Below are positions 1 to 7,913 of a DNA stretch of 18,932 bases, piece by piece. The stretch is taken from assembly GCA_002384685.1 (NCBI GenBank), contig DGAZ01000038.1, forward strand, positions 1,725-20,656. Reading direction: 5' to 3'. The position numbers and the translations under genes are program-made. This DNA is from Methylophilales bacterium UBA4017 (GTDB taxonomy: Bacteria > Pseudomonadota > Gammaproteobacteria > Burkholderiales > Methylophilaceae). Every line of letters begins with the position of its first letter. Within the stretch, counting starts at the first letter, position 1. The notes beneath the pieces are model-generated. The model was given only the letters and a program-made list of their open reading frames with translations, made no database searches and was not told the origin of the DNA.

Positions 1-509
1 TGAATACCCGCCATTATTTCTAAGCCTTTTCTCACGACCCCAACTTTATTAACCACATTAACCGTCTGCGCAATAATTGGGATGCCTACAAATTTTCCGA
101 CATTATCGGTGCTAGTTAAAATTTTGTCTCTTAGTTTGACGTCGCCTTTTTTATATTTAATAGCTTTTGCACGTAGCATCAAATGCGGAAAATCTACATT
201 CCATTCATGAGGCGGCACATAAGGACATTTAGTCATGTAACACATATCACATAAGTAACATTCGTCCACCACTTTGGTAAAATCTTCTTTTTTTATGCCA
301 TCCACTTCCAGTGTTGGTGATTCATCGACCAAGTCAAACAAAGCTGGAAAAGACTGACATAGATTGACGCACCGACGACAGCCGTGACAAATGTCAAAGA
401 CCCGTTCCAATTCTTTATTTAGCGAATCTTCATTAAAGTAATCAGGATTTTTCCAGTCAATAGGATGACGGGTAGGAGCCTCCAGACTTCCTTCTTTTGG
501 TGTTGTCAT
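1..509 (-). CDS. Heterodisulfide-reductase-related Fe-S protein, N-terminal part (runs off left edge)
   Basis: My translation reads 169 codons from an ATG at 509 to the window edge without a stop, so only the N-terminal part is present. Two four-cysteine clusters are visible: C41, C44, C47, C51 (CHGCRRCVNLC) and C84, C87, C90, C95 (CYLCDMCYMTKCP). They probably bind two [4Fe-4S] clusters, as in GlpC/GlcF/HdrD-type electron-transfer subunits. From memory, proteins of this kind sit beside rubrerythrin in many proteobacteria, often followed by a DUF3501 gene, which would lie outside this window. A Shine-Dalgarno-like AAGG five bases before the ATG supports the start. The likely role is cytoplasmic electron transfer linked to rubrerythrin and peroxide or redox stress; the electron donor is unknown. 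The family is fairly certain, the function is not. Confidence 0.82.
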   Translation of the reverse strand, partial: MTTPKEGSLEAPTRHPIDWKNPDYFNEDSLNKELERVFDICHGCRRCVNLCQSFPALFDLVDESPTLEVDGIKKEDFTKVVDECYLCDMCYMTKCPYVPPHEWNVDFPHLMLRAKAIKYKKGDVKLRDKILTSTDNVGKFVGIPIIAQTVNVVNKVGVVRKGLEIMAGI

Positions 510-523
510 AAGAGCCTTAAGAA

Positions 524-551
524 TAAAAAAAGCCGGGGGTTAACCCGACTT
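524..551 (-). terminator. Rho-independent terminator or attenuator between rubrerythrin and the Fe-S gene
   Basis: Read on the minus strand, AAGTCGGG (551-544) pairs with AAGCCGGG's partner arm CCCGGCTT (537-530) to form an 8-bp stem with one G-U pair and a 6-base loop. A run of seven T follows (531-525). It begins 6 bases after the rubrerythrin stop and ends about 15 bases before the Fe-S gene start. No room is left for a separate promoter downstream, so it may act as a partial terminator giving more rubrerythrin than Fe-S transcript. Confidence 0.75.
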
Positions 552-556
552 TAAAT

Positions 557-979
557 TTACATTGCGACTAATTCGCCCAATGCTTTTTCGTATCGATTAG
601 CATGGGAGCGTTCGGCTTTGGCCAATGTTTCAAACCAATCAGCAATCTCATCAAAACCTTCTTCTCTCGCTGTTTTTGCCATTCCAGGATACATATCAGT
701 ATATTCATGAGTCTCGCCGGCAACGGCAGCTTTTAGGTTATTTTCAGTAGAGCCTATTGGTAGTCCTGTCGCAGGATCCCCACATTGTTCAAGATACTCT
801 AAATGGCCATGGGCATGCCCCGTTTCACCTTCTGCGGTTGAACGAAATAATGCAGCTACATCGTTATAACCTTCAACATCAGCTTTTGCTGCGAAATAGA
901 GATAGCGACGATTTGCTTGTGACTCCCCTGCAAATGCATCTTTAAGATTTTCTTCTGTTTTACTTCCTTTTAGTGCCAT
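557..979 (-). CDS. Rubrerythrin, diiron domain only (no rubredoxin domain)
   Basis: This 140-residue protein is a ferritin-like diiron protein expected to reduce hydrogen peroxide in the cytoplasm. Candidate iron ligands are E19 (GES), E52 and H55 (EGETGH), E89 and E92 (GETHEYTDM), and E123 and H126 (KAERSH): two helical pairs of carboxylates with two ExxH motifs. Classical rubrerythrins have about 190 residues and end in a rubredoxin domain with CxxC pairs. That domain is absent here, so electrons must come from a partner, and the Fe-S protein directly downstream is an obvious candidate. The ATG at 979 is preceded by a strong GAGGTGA ribosome binding site. Family assignment is secure; peroxidase activity is inferred from the family. 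Confidence 0.95.
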   Translation of the reverse strand: MALKGSKTEENLKDAFAGESQANRRYLYFAAKADVEGYNDVAALFRSTAEGETGHAHGHLEYLEQCGDPATGLPIGSTENNLKAAVAGETHEYTDMYPGMAKTAREEGFDEIADWFETLAKAERSHANRYEKALGELVAM

Positions 980-1003
980 GTTTTCACCTCGCTTTTAAAA
1001 AAT

Positions 1004-1031
1004 ACTTTAGTTGTGAATAATATGATGCCAA
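1004..1031 (-). promoter_or_regulatory. Possible sigma70 promoter for rubrerythrin
   Basis: On the minus strand, TTGGCA (1031-1026, 5 of 6 to the -35 consensus) is followed after 16 bases by TAAAGT (1009-1004, 4 of 6 to the -10 consensus). Transcription would start roughly 20 bases before the GAGGTGA ribosome site. The 153-base gap 980-1132 is the largest on this strand and the natural place for a promoter. The rest of the gap is AT-rich with no other convincing element, apart from a weak hairpin and a weak Fur-like match near 1100-1127. Confidence 0.35.
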
Positions 1032-1132
1032 TTGAAAAGCAGTGCTTCATTGTGAGTTTAGTCTTTTTTTTAAACTTTTTGGGCTGTAAACATCAAAATT
1101 AGATCATTTTAATGATAATAATTAGTGAGATT

Positions 1133-1897
1133 TTAGACGGGCAGTCTTTTCTTGCGAGGGGCTTTTTTGGCCAACCAATCCCAGGCAAAAATCGGTAAGA
1201 CATGCATGATCCTTCCTATAAGATTCATTTGCCAAGGCACAATTAAAAACTTCTTCTTGTTTTTAATGGCCTTTACCATGACTTGTGCCGCTCGATCAAC
1301 GGGCATTAGAAAAGGCATCGTAAAGTCATTTGCGTCAGTCATAGGACTTTTAATATAACCAGGAGCTATGGTTGTAACATGTATATTGTCAGAAGCCAGC
1401 TCAATTCGAAGACTCTCTAAATAATTTGTGAGGGCAGATTTTGAGGCACTATATGCACCCGCCCCTGGTAGCCCACGAATTCCCGCAACACTTGATACCC
1501 CTACTAACTGGCCAAAACCTCGCGCTTTAAACGGCTTAATAAATGGGTGAAAGATATGTGCAGCTCCAACAAGGTTGGTCGCAATAATTTTTTTAAAAAT
1601 GTCTAAGTCAGAAAAATTCTCAGTCATTGTGCCTGAGCTAATACCAGCATTGGCAATAACAATATCAGGAGTTCCGTGCTGAGCCATAAATGCTTCGGCT
1701 GCCCATCGACATTGAGCAAGATCTGTTACATCAACGGAGTAGATTAAAGCTTCGCAGGGAAGTTTATCTTGAATTATTTTTAAGGCATCCTGATTTCTTG
1801 CCATCAGGCCAAGCACAGCGCCTTGCTTAGCATATTCTATTGCAAGAGCCTTTCCTATCCCAGAATTAGCCCCCGTAATGATAACTTTGAGCGGCAT
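1133..1897 (-). CDS. Short-chain dehydrogenase/reductase (SDR)
   Basis: This 254-residue protein is a classical SDR oxidoreductase using NAD(P)H; the substrate is unknown. The nucleotide-binding TGANSGIG motif is at residues 8-15, NAG at 83-85, the catalytic serine in SSVAG (S136), and Y149 and K153 in YSASK, so the catalytic set is intact. The C-terminus is rich in aromatic and hydrophobic residues (about 216-241) and ends in a basic tail (KKAPRKKR), which may mean peripheral membrane contact. The start lies 7 bases after the dsbA stop, with no clear Shine-Dalgarno sequence, so it is probably translated by coupling within the argS–SPOR–dsbA–SDR unit. An ordinary lipid or sugar ketone reductase is as likely as any other role. 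Confidence 0.9.
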   Translation of the reverse strand: MPLKVIITGANSGIGKALAIEYAKQGAVLGLMARNQDALKIIQDKLPCEALIYSVDVTDLAQCRWAAEAFMAQHGTPDIVIANAGISSGTMTENFSDLDIFKKIIATNLVGAAHIFHPFIKPFKARGFGQLVGVSSVAGIRGLPGAGAYSASKSALTNYLESLRIELASDNIHVTTIAPGYIKSPMTDANDFTMPFLMPVDRAAQVMVKAIKNKKKFLIVPWQMNLIGRIMHVLPIFAWDWLAKKAPRKKRLPV

Positions 1898-1904
1898 GCT
1901 AAAG

Positions 1905-2540
1905 TTAATTTTTAGCTTTGTCTTTACGGATGTTGCCTACTATGTAATTTACTAGCTCTATAGTATTTTTTTCACCACCAGCCATTGTTGAGGATGTTAA
2001 ATATCTACCATCAATAATAATGGATGGAACACCTGTTGCTCCTGCTGCTCTAAATAACCTCTGAGATTGTGAAAGTTTAGCCTTCATCGAAAAAGTGTTA
2101 AATGCAGCCTGAACCTCATTAATGTCTTTTTTTGCTTCAATGGCAATCCATTGTATTGCGCTTTGCTCACTTCCGGGATCGACAGCTTTAGTTTTATGTA
2201 TGGCATCAAACAGTTTTTCATGCAGCTTTTTATCTAGACCCAGTGTTTCTAAAGCGTAGTACGCTTTAGCCATTGGAATCCAATCTTGTCTTGGAACGGC
2301 AGGAATCTTTTTAAATACAACGTCTTTGGGAGCATTATCAGCCCATTTATCAATATAAGAATCTATTTTGTAGCAATGGATGCACCCATACCAAAAAAGC
2401 TCCACTACCTCTATTTTTCCAGGAGAGTCAGTTGGAATGATTTCTTTTGTTTGTTTAAAATTAACACCCGCCTTAGGCTCTACCCCGTATGCTGTGAAAG
2501 CAAGCATCATTGAAACTAATAATAATAATGTTCTCATCAT
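1905..2540 (-). CDS. dsbA: Periplasmic thiol:disulfide interchange protein DsbA with CIHC active site
   Basis: DsbA-type thioredoxin-fold oxidase that introduces disulfide bonds into exported proteins and is normally re-oxidised by DsbB. I place the start at the ATG at 2540 because GAGGA lies five bases before it; an in-frame ATG at 2552 has no ribosome site and would add four residues. The N-terminus is a signal peptide with a leucine-rich core and probable cleavage after a TAYG-like site. Numbered from the 2552 start, FWYGCIHC gives active-site cysteines C57 and C60, the helical insertion follows, and the cis-proline is P176 in GVPS. The dipeptide between the cysteines is IH where nearly all DsbA proteins have PH. 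It sits between the SPOR gene and the SDR gene, a common betaproteobacterial order. Confidence 0.92.
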   Translation of the reverse strand: MMRTLLLLVSMMLAFTAYGVEPKAGVNFKQTKEIIPTDSPGKIEVVELFWYGCIHCYKIDSYIDKWADNAPKDVVFKKIPAVPRQDWIPMAKAYYALETLGLDKKLHEKLFDAIHKTKAVDPGSEQSAIQWIAIEAKKDINEVQAAFNTFSMKAKLSQSQRLFRAAGATGVPSIIIDGRYLTSSTMAGGEKNTIELVNYIVGNIRKDKAKN

Positions 2541-2563
2541 GGCTATCCTCATTTAATTAATAT

Positions 2564-3121
2564 TTACTCAGCTTTAGGTCTTGTTAGCTTAATTAAGTTC
2601 GCTTTAAAACCTTCTTTTAATAATTTTTCTCTCATATTCTTGCTCGTCTCGTAATCATCATATGGCCCCACACTCACTCTGTGAAAGGTATTATCTCCAA
2701 TTTTCGCAGACATAATAACTGATTCGAAACCCATAAGAGCTAACTTAGCTTTTAAGTTATCTGCGGGAGCTTGTTCAGAAAATGCGCCCACTTGAATATA
2801 GTAATCAATTTGTCGCTCATCGGCTCTTTTCTTTTGGATATCTTCACTATTGTAGGCTGATGACTCTTTTGGAAGTGTTTGATAAAAATCATAGTTAGTA
2901 TCTTCGTCAATATTGATAACGTCATCTTCACCAATAGCTGAATTAACTTCAATGCATGAGCCTTCCGTTTCTTTTGAAACGAACGGACTTTTACCATTGG
3001 TAATAAATAAAGTCACTGCAATTGATATTAAAATGCCTAGCAATAAACCAAAAAATAAACCGTTGGTAAAAGGGGTGCCCTCAGCCTTTTTTTCTTTAAT
3101 TGTTCTGTAGTCTTCAGCCAT
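2564..3121 (-). CDS. SPOR-domain inner-membrane protein, FtsN-like
   Basis: A 185-residue bitopic membrane protein. A short cytoplasmic N-terminus is followed by one transmembrane helix at about residues 21-41, an acidic periplasmic linker (about 50-100) containing a DFYQTLPKE segment typical of FtsN-like linkers, and a C-terminal SPOR domain at about 105-180 (starting YYIQVGAF, later FHRVSVGPY). SPOR domains bind peptidoglycan lacking stem peptides at the division septum, so a role in cell division or septal wall synthesis is likely. The ATG has AAAGGA upstream at good spacing, inside the gap after argS (10 bases). An FtsN-like gene next to argS is a recurrent arrangement in beta- and gammaproteobacteria. 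Whether this is the functional FtsN cannot be decided from sequence alone. Confidence 0.88.
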   Translation of the reverse strand: MAEDYRTIKEKKAEGTPFTNGLFFGLLLGILISIAVTLFITNGKSPFVSKETEGSCIEVNSAIGEDDVINIDEDTNYDFYQTLPKESSAYNSEDIQKKRADERQIDYYIQVGAFSEQAPADNLKAKLALMGFESVIMSAKIGDNTFHRVSVGPYDDYETSKNMREKLLKEGFKANLIKLTRPKAE

Positions 3122-3131
3122 CTAATTTCCT

Positions 3132-4790
3132 TTACATTGAATCTGGAGCAGAAATACCCAGAAGATTTAAACCATTTTTTATTATATGTTGCGTTGCATA
3201 AATTAAAGACAACCTACCGTTTTTTTCATTGTTATTGTCAACAAGGAATTTGGTGTCATTATAATAGCCATGAAGATCAGCCGCACATTCTTTTAAAAAG
3301 TTTGCGATTTGATGGGGGGCTAATTCTTTTGTGGCGGTTTCTATTATTTCTGGAAATTCTTCTATTTTTTTTATTAATTTTTTTTCTATTAAAGTTTCAT
3401 ACCTATATTCTTCGATACTTCTTAGCGAATTAAAGTCCCCACCCCATTGTATTAGGACTCTTTGAATTCTTGCATAAGCATATTGAATATAATAAACAGG
3501 GTTGTCGCTGTTCTGTGATTTAGCAAGATCTATATCGAAGACTAATTGCGAATCCGCGCGCCTAGCTACCAGAAAGTAACGAGTAGCATCACAGCCGACC
3601 TCATCAATCAAATCGCGAAGAGTGACATAGCTTCCGGCCCGCTTTGATATTTTAACTTCCTGCCCGTTTTTCATCACCGTTATCATCTGGTGAAGAACAT
3701 ATTCCGGCCAATCAGCCGGGATACCTTTATCTAAACCTTGAAGCCCAGCTTTCACTCTATTAACAGTGCTGTGATGATCTGCCCCTTGCTCATTAATGAC
3801 TCTCTTAAAACCCCTTTCCCATTTATTGAGATGGTAGGCAATATCAGGAACAAAATAAGTAAAGGCCCCATCACTTTTTTGCATCACCCTGTCTTTATCG
3901 TCTCCAAAGGAGGTTGTTTTTAACCATAATGCCCCATCTTTTTCATACGTATAGCCCTTATTTTTTAAGATTGTAATGACATCTTCAATCTTACCTGCTT
4001 CATAAAAGGAGGACTCAAGGCTATATACATCAAAGTGAATTTTAAACGCTGCTAAATCTTGGTCTTGTTCTTTTCTCAGGTAATGGACACCATAGTTTTT
4101 TATAGCATCATCATCAGCGATATCAGCTGCCGAGAGAACAGTTCCAGAATTACTTTGAATGGTAGATTTTTGAAGGTAGGCATTTGCTATGTCTTGGATA
4201 TATTCACCGCGATAACCGTCTGCAGGAAAAGCAGGATCTTCAGGCGATATGTTCATACACCTTGATTTAATTGACGTCGTTAGGTTGTCTATTTGTGCCC
4301 CTGCATCATTATAATAAAACTCTCGAGTGACATCCCATCCAGAAAATTCAAAGAGCCTTGCCAAACAATCCCCGATAGCCGCACCTCTTCCATGGCCCAC
4401 GTGCAAAGGTCCAGTTGGGTTGGCTGAAACAAATTCTATTTGAATTTTTTCATGCCCACCACGGTTGTTTCTTCCATAATCTGTATGCTTCTCTAGAGCA
4501 TGGTTGATAATTTCATTATGTGTTTTTGGGCTAAAGTAAAAATTAAGAAATCCGGCTCCTGCAATTTCTATTTTGCTAAATGATTCTGTAGGTGGAATTT
4601 GTTCAACTATGTCTTGCGCAACTTCACGAGGTGATTTTTTAAGAGCCTTAGCCATTACCAGCGCAATGTTAGAGGATAAATCGCCATGATCTATGGATTT
4701 AGGCCGCTCAATAATAATTTGCGATTGAGCCATTTCAGGAGTCATTTTTTTGACAATTGAAAAAAGTAAATCAGTAAGGTGAGCTTTCAC
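3132..4790 (-). CDS. argS: Arginyl-tRNA synthetase
   Basis: Class I aminoacyl-tRNA synthetase that charges tRNA-Arg in the cytoplasm. The 552-residue length is close to the usual 550-590. The N-terminal Add-1 domain is at about residues 1-100, the HIGH-type motif HVGH at 130-133 in the ArgS signature SANPTGPLHVGHGRG, the KMSKS counterpart KISKR at 380-384, and the DALR anticodon-binding domain ends in LNLLGISAPDSM. The start is GTG at 4790, which matches the conserved MKAHL-like N-terminus; no good ribosome site precedes it, and the next in-frame ATG (residue 16) would cut into the Add-1 domain. It is the first gene of a leftward unit with the SPOR protein, dsbA and the SDR, divergent from priA. 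Confidence 0.97.
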   Translation of the reverse strand: MKAHLTDLLFSIVKKMTPEMAQSQIIIERPKSIDHGDLSSNIALVMAKALKKSPREVAQDIVEQIPPTESFSKIEIAGAGFLNFYFSPKTHNEIINHALEKHTDYGRNNRGGHEKIQIEFVSANPTGPLHVGHGRGAAIGDCLARLFEFSGWDVTREFYYNDAGAQIDNLTTSIKSRCMNISPEDPAFPADGYRGEYIQDIANAYLQKSTIQSNSGTVLSAADIADDDAIKNYGVHYLRKEQDQDLAAFKIHFDVYSLESSFYEAGKIEDVITILKNKGYTYEKDGALWLKTTSFGDDKDRVMQKSDGAFTYFVPDIAYHLNKWERGFKRVINEQGADHHSTVNRVKAGLQGLDKGIPADWPEYVLHQMITVMKNGQEVKISKRAGSYVTLRDLIDEVGCDATRYFLVARRADSQLVFDIDLAKSQNSDNPVYYIQYAYARIQRVLIQWGGDFNSLRSIEEYRYETLIEKKLIKKIEEFPEIIETATKELAPHQIANFLKECAADLHGYYNDTKFLVDNNNEKNGRLSLIYATQHIIKNGLNLLGISAPDSM

Positions 4791-4871
4791 AAGGTTACAA
4801 TTAATATATTTTAAAAAAGATATTTTACCCTATCCTGTAGTTTACTTCTTAAGGAATCATAAGTAATTGTA
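4791..4871. promoter_or_regulatory. Divergent argS–priA intergenic region
   Basis: These 81 AT-rich bases must hold the start signals for both the leftward argS unit and the rightward priA unit. On the minus strand TAAAAT (near 4825) is a usable -10; on the plus strand TATCCT (near 4831) is a weaker one. Neither has a convincing -35 at the right distance, so I do not name exact boxes. AAGGA about 15-20 bases before the priA ATG is too far away to be a standard ribosome site. Confidence 0.5.
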
Positions 4872-7058
4872 ATGAAAGAAAGCCAAAAAATATTAAAAGT
4901 GGCATTAGATGTTCCCTTGGATCGATTATTTGATTATTTAAATAATGGACAAGCATTTACAGTAGGCCAGTATGTAAAAGTATCGTTTGGAAGTAGGGTC
5001 TTGACGGGGGTAATTTGCGGCTTTGCTAATGAGTCTTTGTTGTCTGAAGATAAGCTTAAGAAAATTATGCATGTAGAGCCTGAGGTAATTTTTGATAATG
5101 ATCTATTGCGCTTATTAGAATTTTCTGCAGATTATTATCACCATCCTATTGGCCAAACTATTTTATCTATCGTTCCCTCTCGCATTAAGCAAAACAAGTA
5201 TCAATTGCGCGTAAAAGAAATAGTATACAAAGCGACTAACGAGTTAACCATCGAATGGATTGAGGCATTACCCAAAAGGCAAGTGACTTTAAGAAAAGTA
5301 GCAACTAAACTATTAGGTGAGCCTATCCGAAAGACCGCACTAAAAAATATTGCTTCTAATGCAGGCAAAGCCATTCTTGATTTGGTTGAGACAGGTGTTT
5401 GTTTCTCTGAAGAATGGAGGGAGGAAACTAGTTATAAAGATGATATTCGGCCATCTTTGAACAAAGAACAGCAACTAGCTATTAACAGCATAAAAGATAA
5501 TAACAACTTTGTGCCATGGCTCCTTTACGGAGTTACGGGCAGTGGAAAAACAGAAGTATATTTACATTTAATTGAAAAGTTTCTAGGGGAGGAAAAATCC
5601 CAAATTCTAGTCTTAGTGCCAGAAATTAATTTAACCCCTCAATTAGAGTCACGGTTTCGCGTACGGTTTCCCGATACAAATTTAGCTGTGCTTCATAGCA
5701 ATCTTTCAGATATCGAGAGGCTTGATAATTGGCGCCAAGCAAAGTCCGGAGCTGCCTCTATTATTATTGGTACTCGTTTGGCAGTTTTTACCCCCCTAAA
5801 TAATTTGAAACTCATTATTATTGATGAAGAGCATGACCCCTCATTTAAGCAGCAAGATGGCCTTAAATATCATGCAAGAGATATCGCTATGGTGAGAGCT
5901 AGAAATAACGACATCCCTATTATTCTAGGAACAGCCACACCATCTTTGGAAAGTTGGCTTAATGCAAGCAAAGAAATATCAAAATATCAGTTACTGAGAT
6001 TAAAGGCCCGAGCAGCGCTTGATGCATCATTACCAGAAATAAAAACAACACCCTTAAATAGCAACAAGGATCAACCTATCTCACCGTTAATATTAAAAGC
6101 CCTTAAGCGACGCATAGAGCTTAAACAACAATCATTAATTTTTATTAATAGGCGTGGATATGCTCCCGTTTTAGTTTGCTCAAGTTGTGGTTGGAGTGGG
6201 TCATGCCATCAATGTAGCGCAAGGCTTGTCGTTCATCTTAAAGATCAAAAAATGCGTTGCCATCACTGCAATTATGAATGCCCAATAGCATTACAATGCA
6301 AGGAATGTGGAAATACCGATCTGCATCCATTAGGATCCGGCACACAAAAAATTGAAGACCAAATTAAGGCTTTGATTCCATCAGCCAATATACTCAGGGT
6401 TGATCGAGATAGTATGCGAAAGAAAAATGCCCTCCATGAGCTTTATGAAAAAACGCATAAGGGAGACATCGATATATTAATTGGCACGCAAATGTTAGCG
6501 AAGGGGCATGATTTCCCAAACCTAACGTTGGTGGTGGTGTTGGATGCTGATAATGCTTTATATAGTACTGATTTTAGAGCATCGGAGCGGTTATTTTCAC
6601 AGCTTATGCAAGTCTCCGGACGTTCAGGGCGAGGTAGTTTGGCTGGTGAAGTATTAATTCAAACAAGCTTTCCTAACCATCCTATTTTTCAAGCTGTCAA
6701 AGCGCACGATTATGAATTGTTTGCTAATACCATTTTAGCTGAACGGGCATCCATTGATCTTCCGCCATTCAGCTTTCATGCGGTTCTTCAGGCTGAGTCA
6801 AAACAGTTAGTTTTAGCAGAAAGGTTTATGGATGATATTGCAAACTGGGCAATGACTTCGAAGGAAACGGTTAAAATTTTTGGGCCGGTTAGGCCAGTGA
6901 TGGAGAGAGTAAATGGATTAGAAAGAATTCATATATATATTCAGTCAGACAAAAGAAAGCACTTACAAAATATGCTTAAAGTATGGATAGATCAAATTAG
7001 GCAACACCCTTTGGCGAATAGAGTAAAATGGAGTATCGATATTGACCCAATGCAATAA
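4872..7058 (+). CDS. priA: Primosomal protein N' (replication restart helicase PriA)
   Basis: A 728-residue superfamily 2 DNA helicase that recognises stalled forks and D-loops and reloads the replicative helicase. The N-terminal 3'-end-binding domain begins with the conserved KVALDVPLDRLFDY, followed by a winged-helix region (about 115-195). The helicase core has Walker A GVTGSGKT at 220-227 and Walker B DEEH at 318-321. Eight cysteines in four CxxC pairs form the two zinc sites (C436/C439, C445/C448, C463/C466, C476/C479), followed by GSGTQKIED at 488-496. Length and all key residues match active PriA. No typical ribosome site precedes the ATG. It heads the rightward gene series; thiD starts 18 bases after its stop. 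Confidence 0.97.
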   Translation: MKESQKILKVALDVPLDRLFDYLNNGQAFTVGQYVKVSFGSRVLTGVICGFANESLLSEDKLKKIMHVEPEVIFDNDLLRLLEFSADYYHHPIGQTILSIVPSRIKQNKYQLRVKEIVYKATNELTIEWIEALPKRQVTLRKVATKLLGEPIRKTALKNIASNAGKAILDLVETGVCFSEEWREETSYKDDIRPSLNKEQQLAINSIKDNNNFVPWLLYGVTGSGKTEVYLHLIEKFLGEEKSQILVLVPEINLTPQLESRFRVRFPDTNLAVLHSNLSDIERLDNWRQAKSGAASIIIGTRLAVFTPLNNLKLIIIDEEHDPSFKQQDGLKYHARDIAMVRARNNDIPIILGTATPSLESWLNASKEISKYQLLRLKARAALDASLPEIKTTPLNSNKDQPISPLILKALKRRIELKQQSLIFINRRGYAPVLVCSSCGWSGSCHQCSARLVVHLKDQKMRCHHCNYECPIALQCKECGNTDLHPLGSGTQKIEDQIKALIPSANILRVDRDSMRKKNALHELYEKTHKGDIDILIGTQMLAKGHDFPNLTLVVVLDADNALYSTDFRASERLFSQLMQVSGRSGRGSLAGEVLIQTSFPNHPIFQAVKAHDYELFANTILAERASIDLPPFSFHAVLQAESKQLVLAERFMDDIANWAMTSKETVKIFGPVRPVMERVNGLERIHIYIQSDKRKHLQNMLKVWIDQIRQHPLANRVKWSIDIDPMQ

Positions 7059-7076
7059 TGCAAAGCATACCATTTC

Positions 7077-7913
7077 ATGAGAAAAAATTTATCAAAGGTT
7101 ATGACCTTTTCAGCTACAGATCCAACCTCTGGTGCTGGATTGCAAGCTGACGTCTTAACATTAGCAAGCTTAGGATGTTACCCACTTTCTGTGACTACAG
7201 CAGTATCAGCTCAAGACACTATTGGGGTTGAAAGCTTAACGGCAATAAGCGCGGAGTTGGTTAATGATCAAGCGCGAAGTATTTTAGAGGATATGGAAAT
7301 ATCAGTTTTTAAATGCGGTCTTTTAGGGAGCTCTGAAAATATTACAGCAGTAGCCGAAATAGCGGCAGATTATCCTGATATACCGTTAATCATAGATCCT
7401 GTCCTAGCATCAGGCCGAGGAGACGATCTGGTAAACGCAGAAATGATGGGTGCGATGCTCGAACTGTTGTTTCCTCAGTCGTACCTAATTACCCCCAATA
7501 GTTACGAGGCAAGAAGACTCGTCATTGAGGGCGATGAGAATTTCGAAGATATAAGTATAGAGCAATGCGCTGAGCGGTTTAAGTTACTCGGATGTCAAAA
7601 TGTACTGATAACAGGCACACATGAAAATACAAAGTCAGTTATAAATACTTTATTTTTAGAATCTAAAGATGCTATACCCTACTACTGGGATAGACTGCCC
7701 GGCAGTTACCATGGATCCGGATGTACTTTAACATCAGCAATTGCTGGCTATCTTGCACTGGGGTTTAGTTTGGAGTCCGCTGTGGAGCAAGCACAGGATT
7801 TCACATGGCAAGCGTTAAAAAATGCATTTAAGCCGGGAATGGGCCAAGCGATTCCCGACCGACTTTTTTGGGTAGATCAAGAGGATGGCGATGGACGCTT
7901 CAACCATAATTAG
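7077..7913 (+). CDS. thiD: Hydroxymethylpyrimidine/phosphomethylpyrimidine kinase ThiD
   Basis: Ribokinase-fold kinase that phosphorylates HMP to HMP-P and then HMP-PP, the pyrimidine half of thiamine. The substrate loop is DPTSGAGLQAD (15-25), QDTIGV follows at about 46-51 as in many proteobacterial ThiD proteins, the central DPVLASG (107-113) is intact, and the anion-hole/ATP motif is HGSGCTLTSA (212-221). The 278-residue length is normal. The ATG at 7077 has no obvious ribosome site; a second in-frame ATG at 7101 would remove eight residues without touching the motif. The 3' end overlaps thiE by about 23 bases, and thiD–thiE–hemL is a known betaproteobacterial order. The gap before it is too short for a TPP riboswitch. 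Confidence 0.93.
   Translation: MRKNLSKVMTFSATDPTSGAGLQADVLTLASLGCYPLSVTTAVSAQDTIGVESLTAISAELVNDQARSILEDMEISVFKCGLLGSSENITAVAEIAADYPDIPLIIDPVLASGRGDDLVNAEMMGAMLELLFPQSYLITPNSYEARRLVIEGDENFEDISIEQCAERFKLLGCQNVLITGTHENTKSVINTLFLESKDAIPYYWDRLPGSYHGSGCTLTSAIAGYLALGFSLESAVEQAQDFTWQALKNAFKPGMGQAIPDRLFWVDQEDGDGRFNHN

Noticed and set aside
1095..1112. Terminator after the SDR gene (ATCAT-TAAA-ATGAT hairpin)
   Set aside because: The stem is only five A/T-rich pairs and the following sequence CTAATTTT is a weak tail, so I do not call it.
3137..3433. 98-codon frame on the plus strand inside argS
   Set aside because: It lies opposite the conserved C-terminal part of argS, has a low-complexity Leu/Phe composition and no ribosome site; it is a shadow of the real gene.
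7059..7076. Possible TPP riboswitch before thiD
   Set aside because: Only 18 bases separate priA and thiD, far too short for a TPP aptamer, and no THI-box-like sequence is seen.
7885..7913. Frameshift or fusion between thiD and thiE
   Set aside because: Both proteins are complete with their own motifs, and thiE has its own GAGG site, so this is a normal gene overlap.
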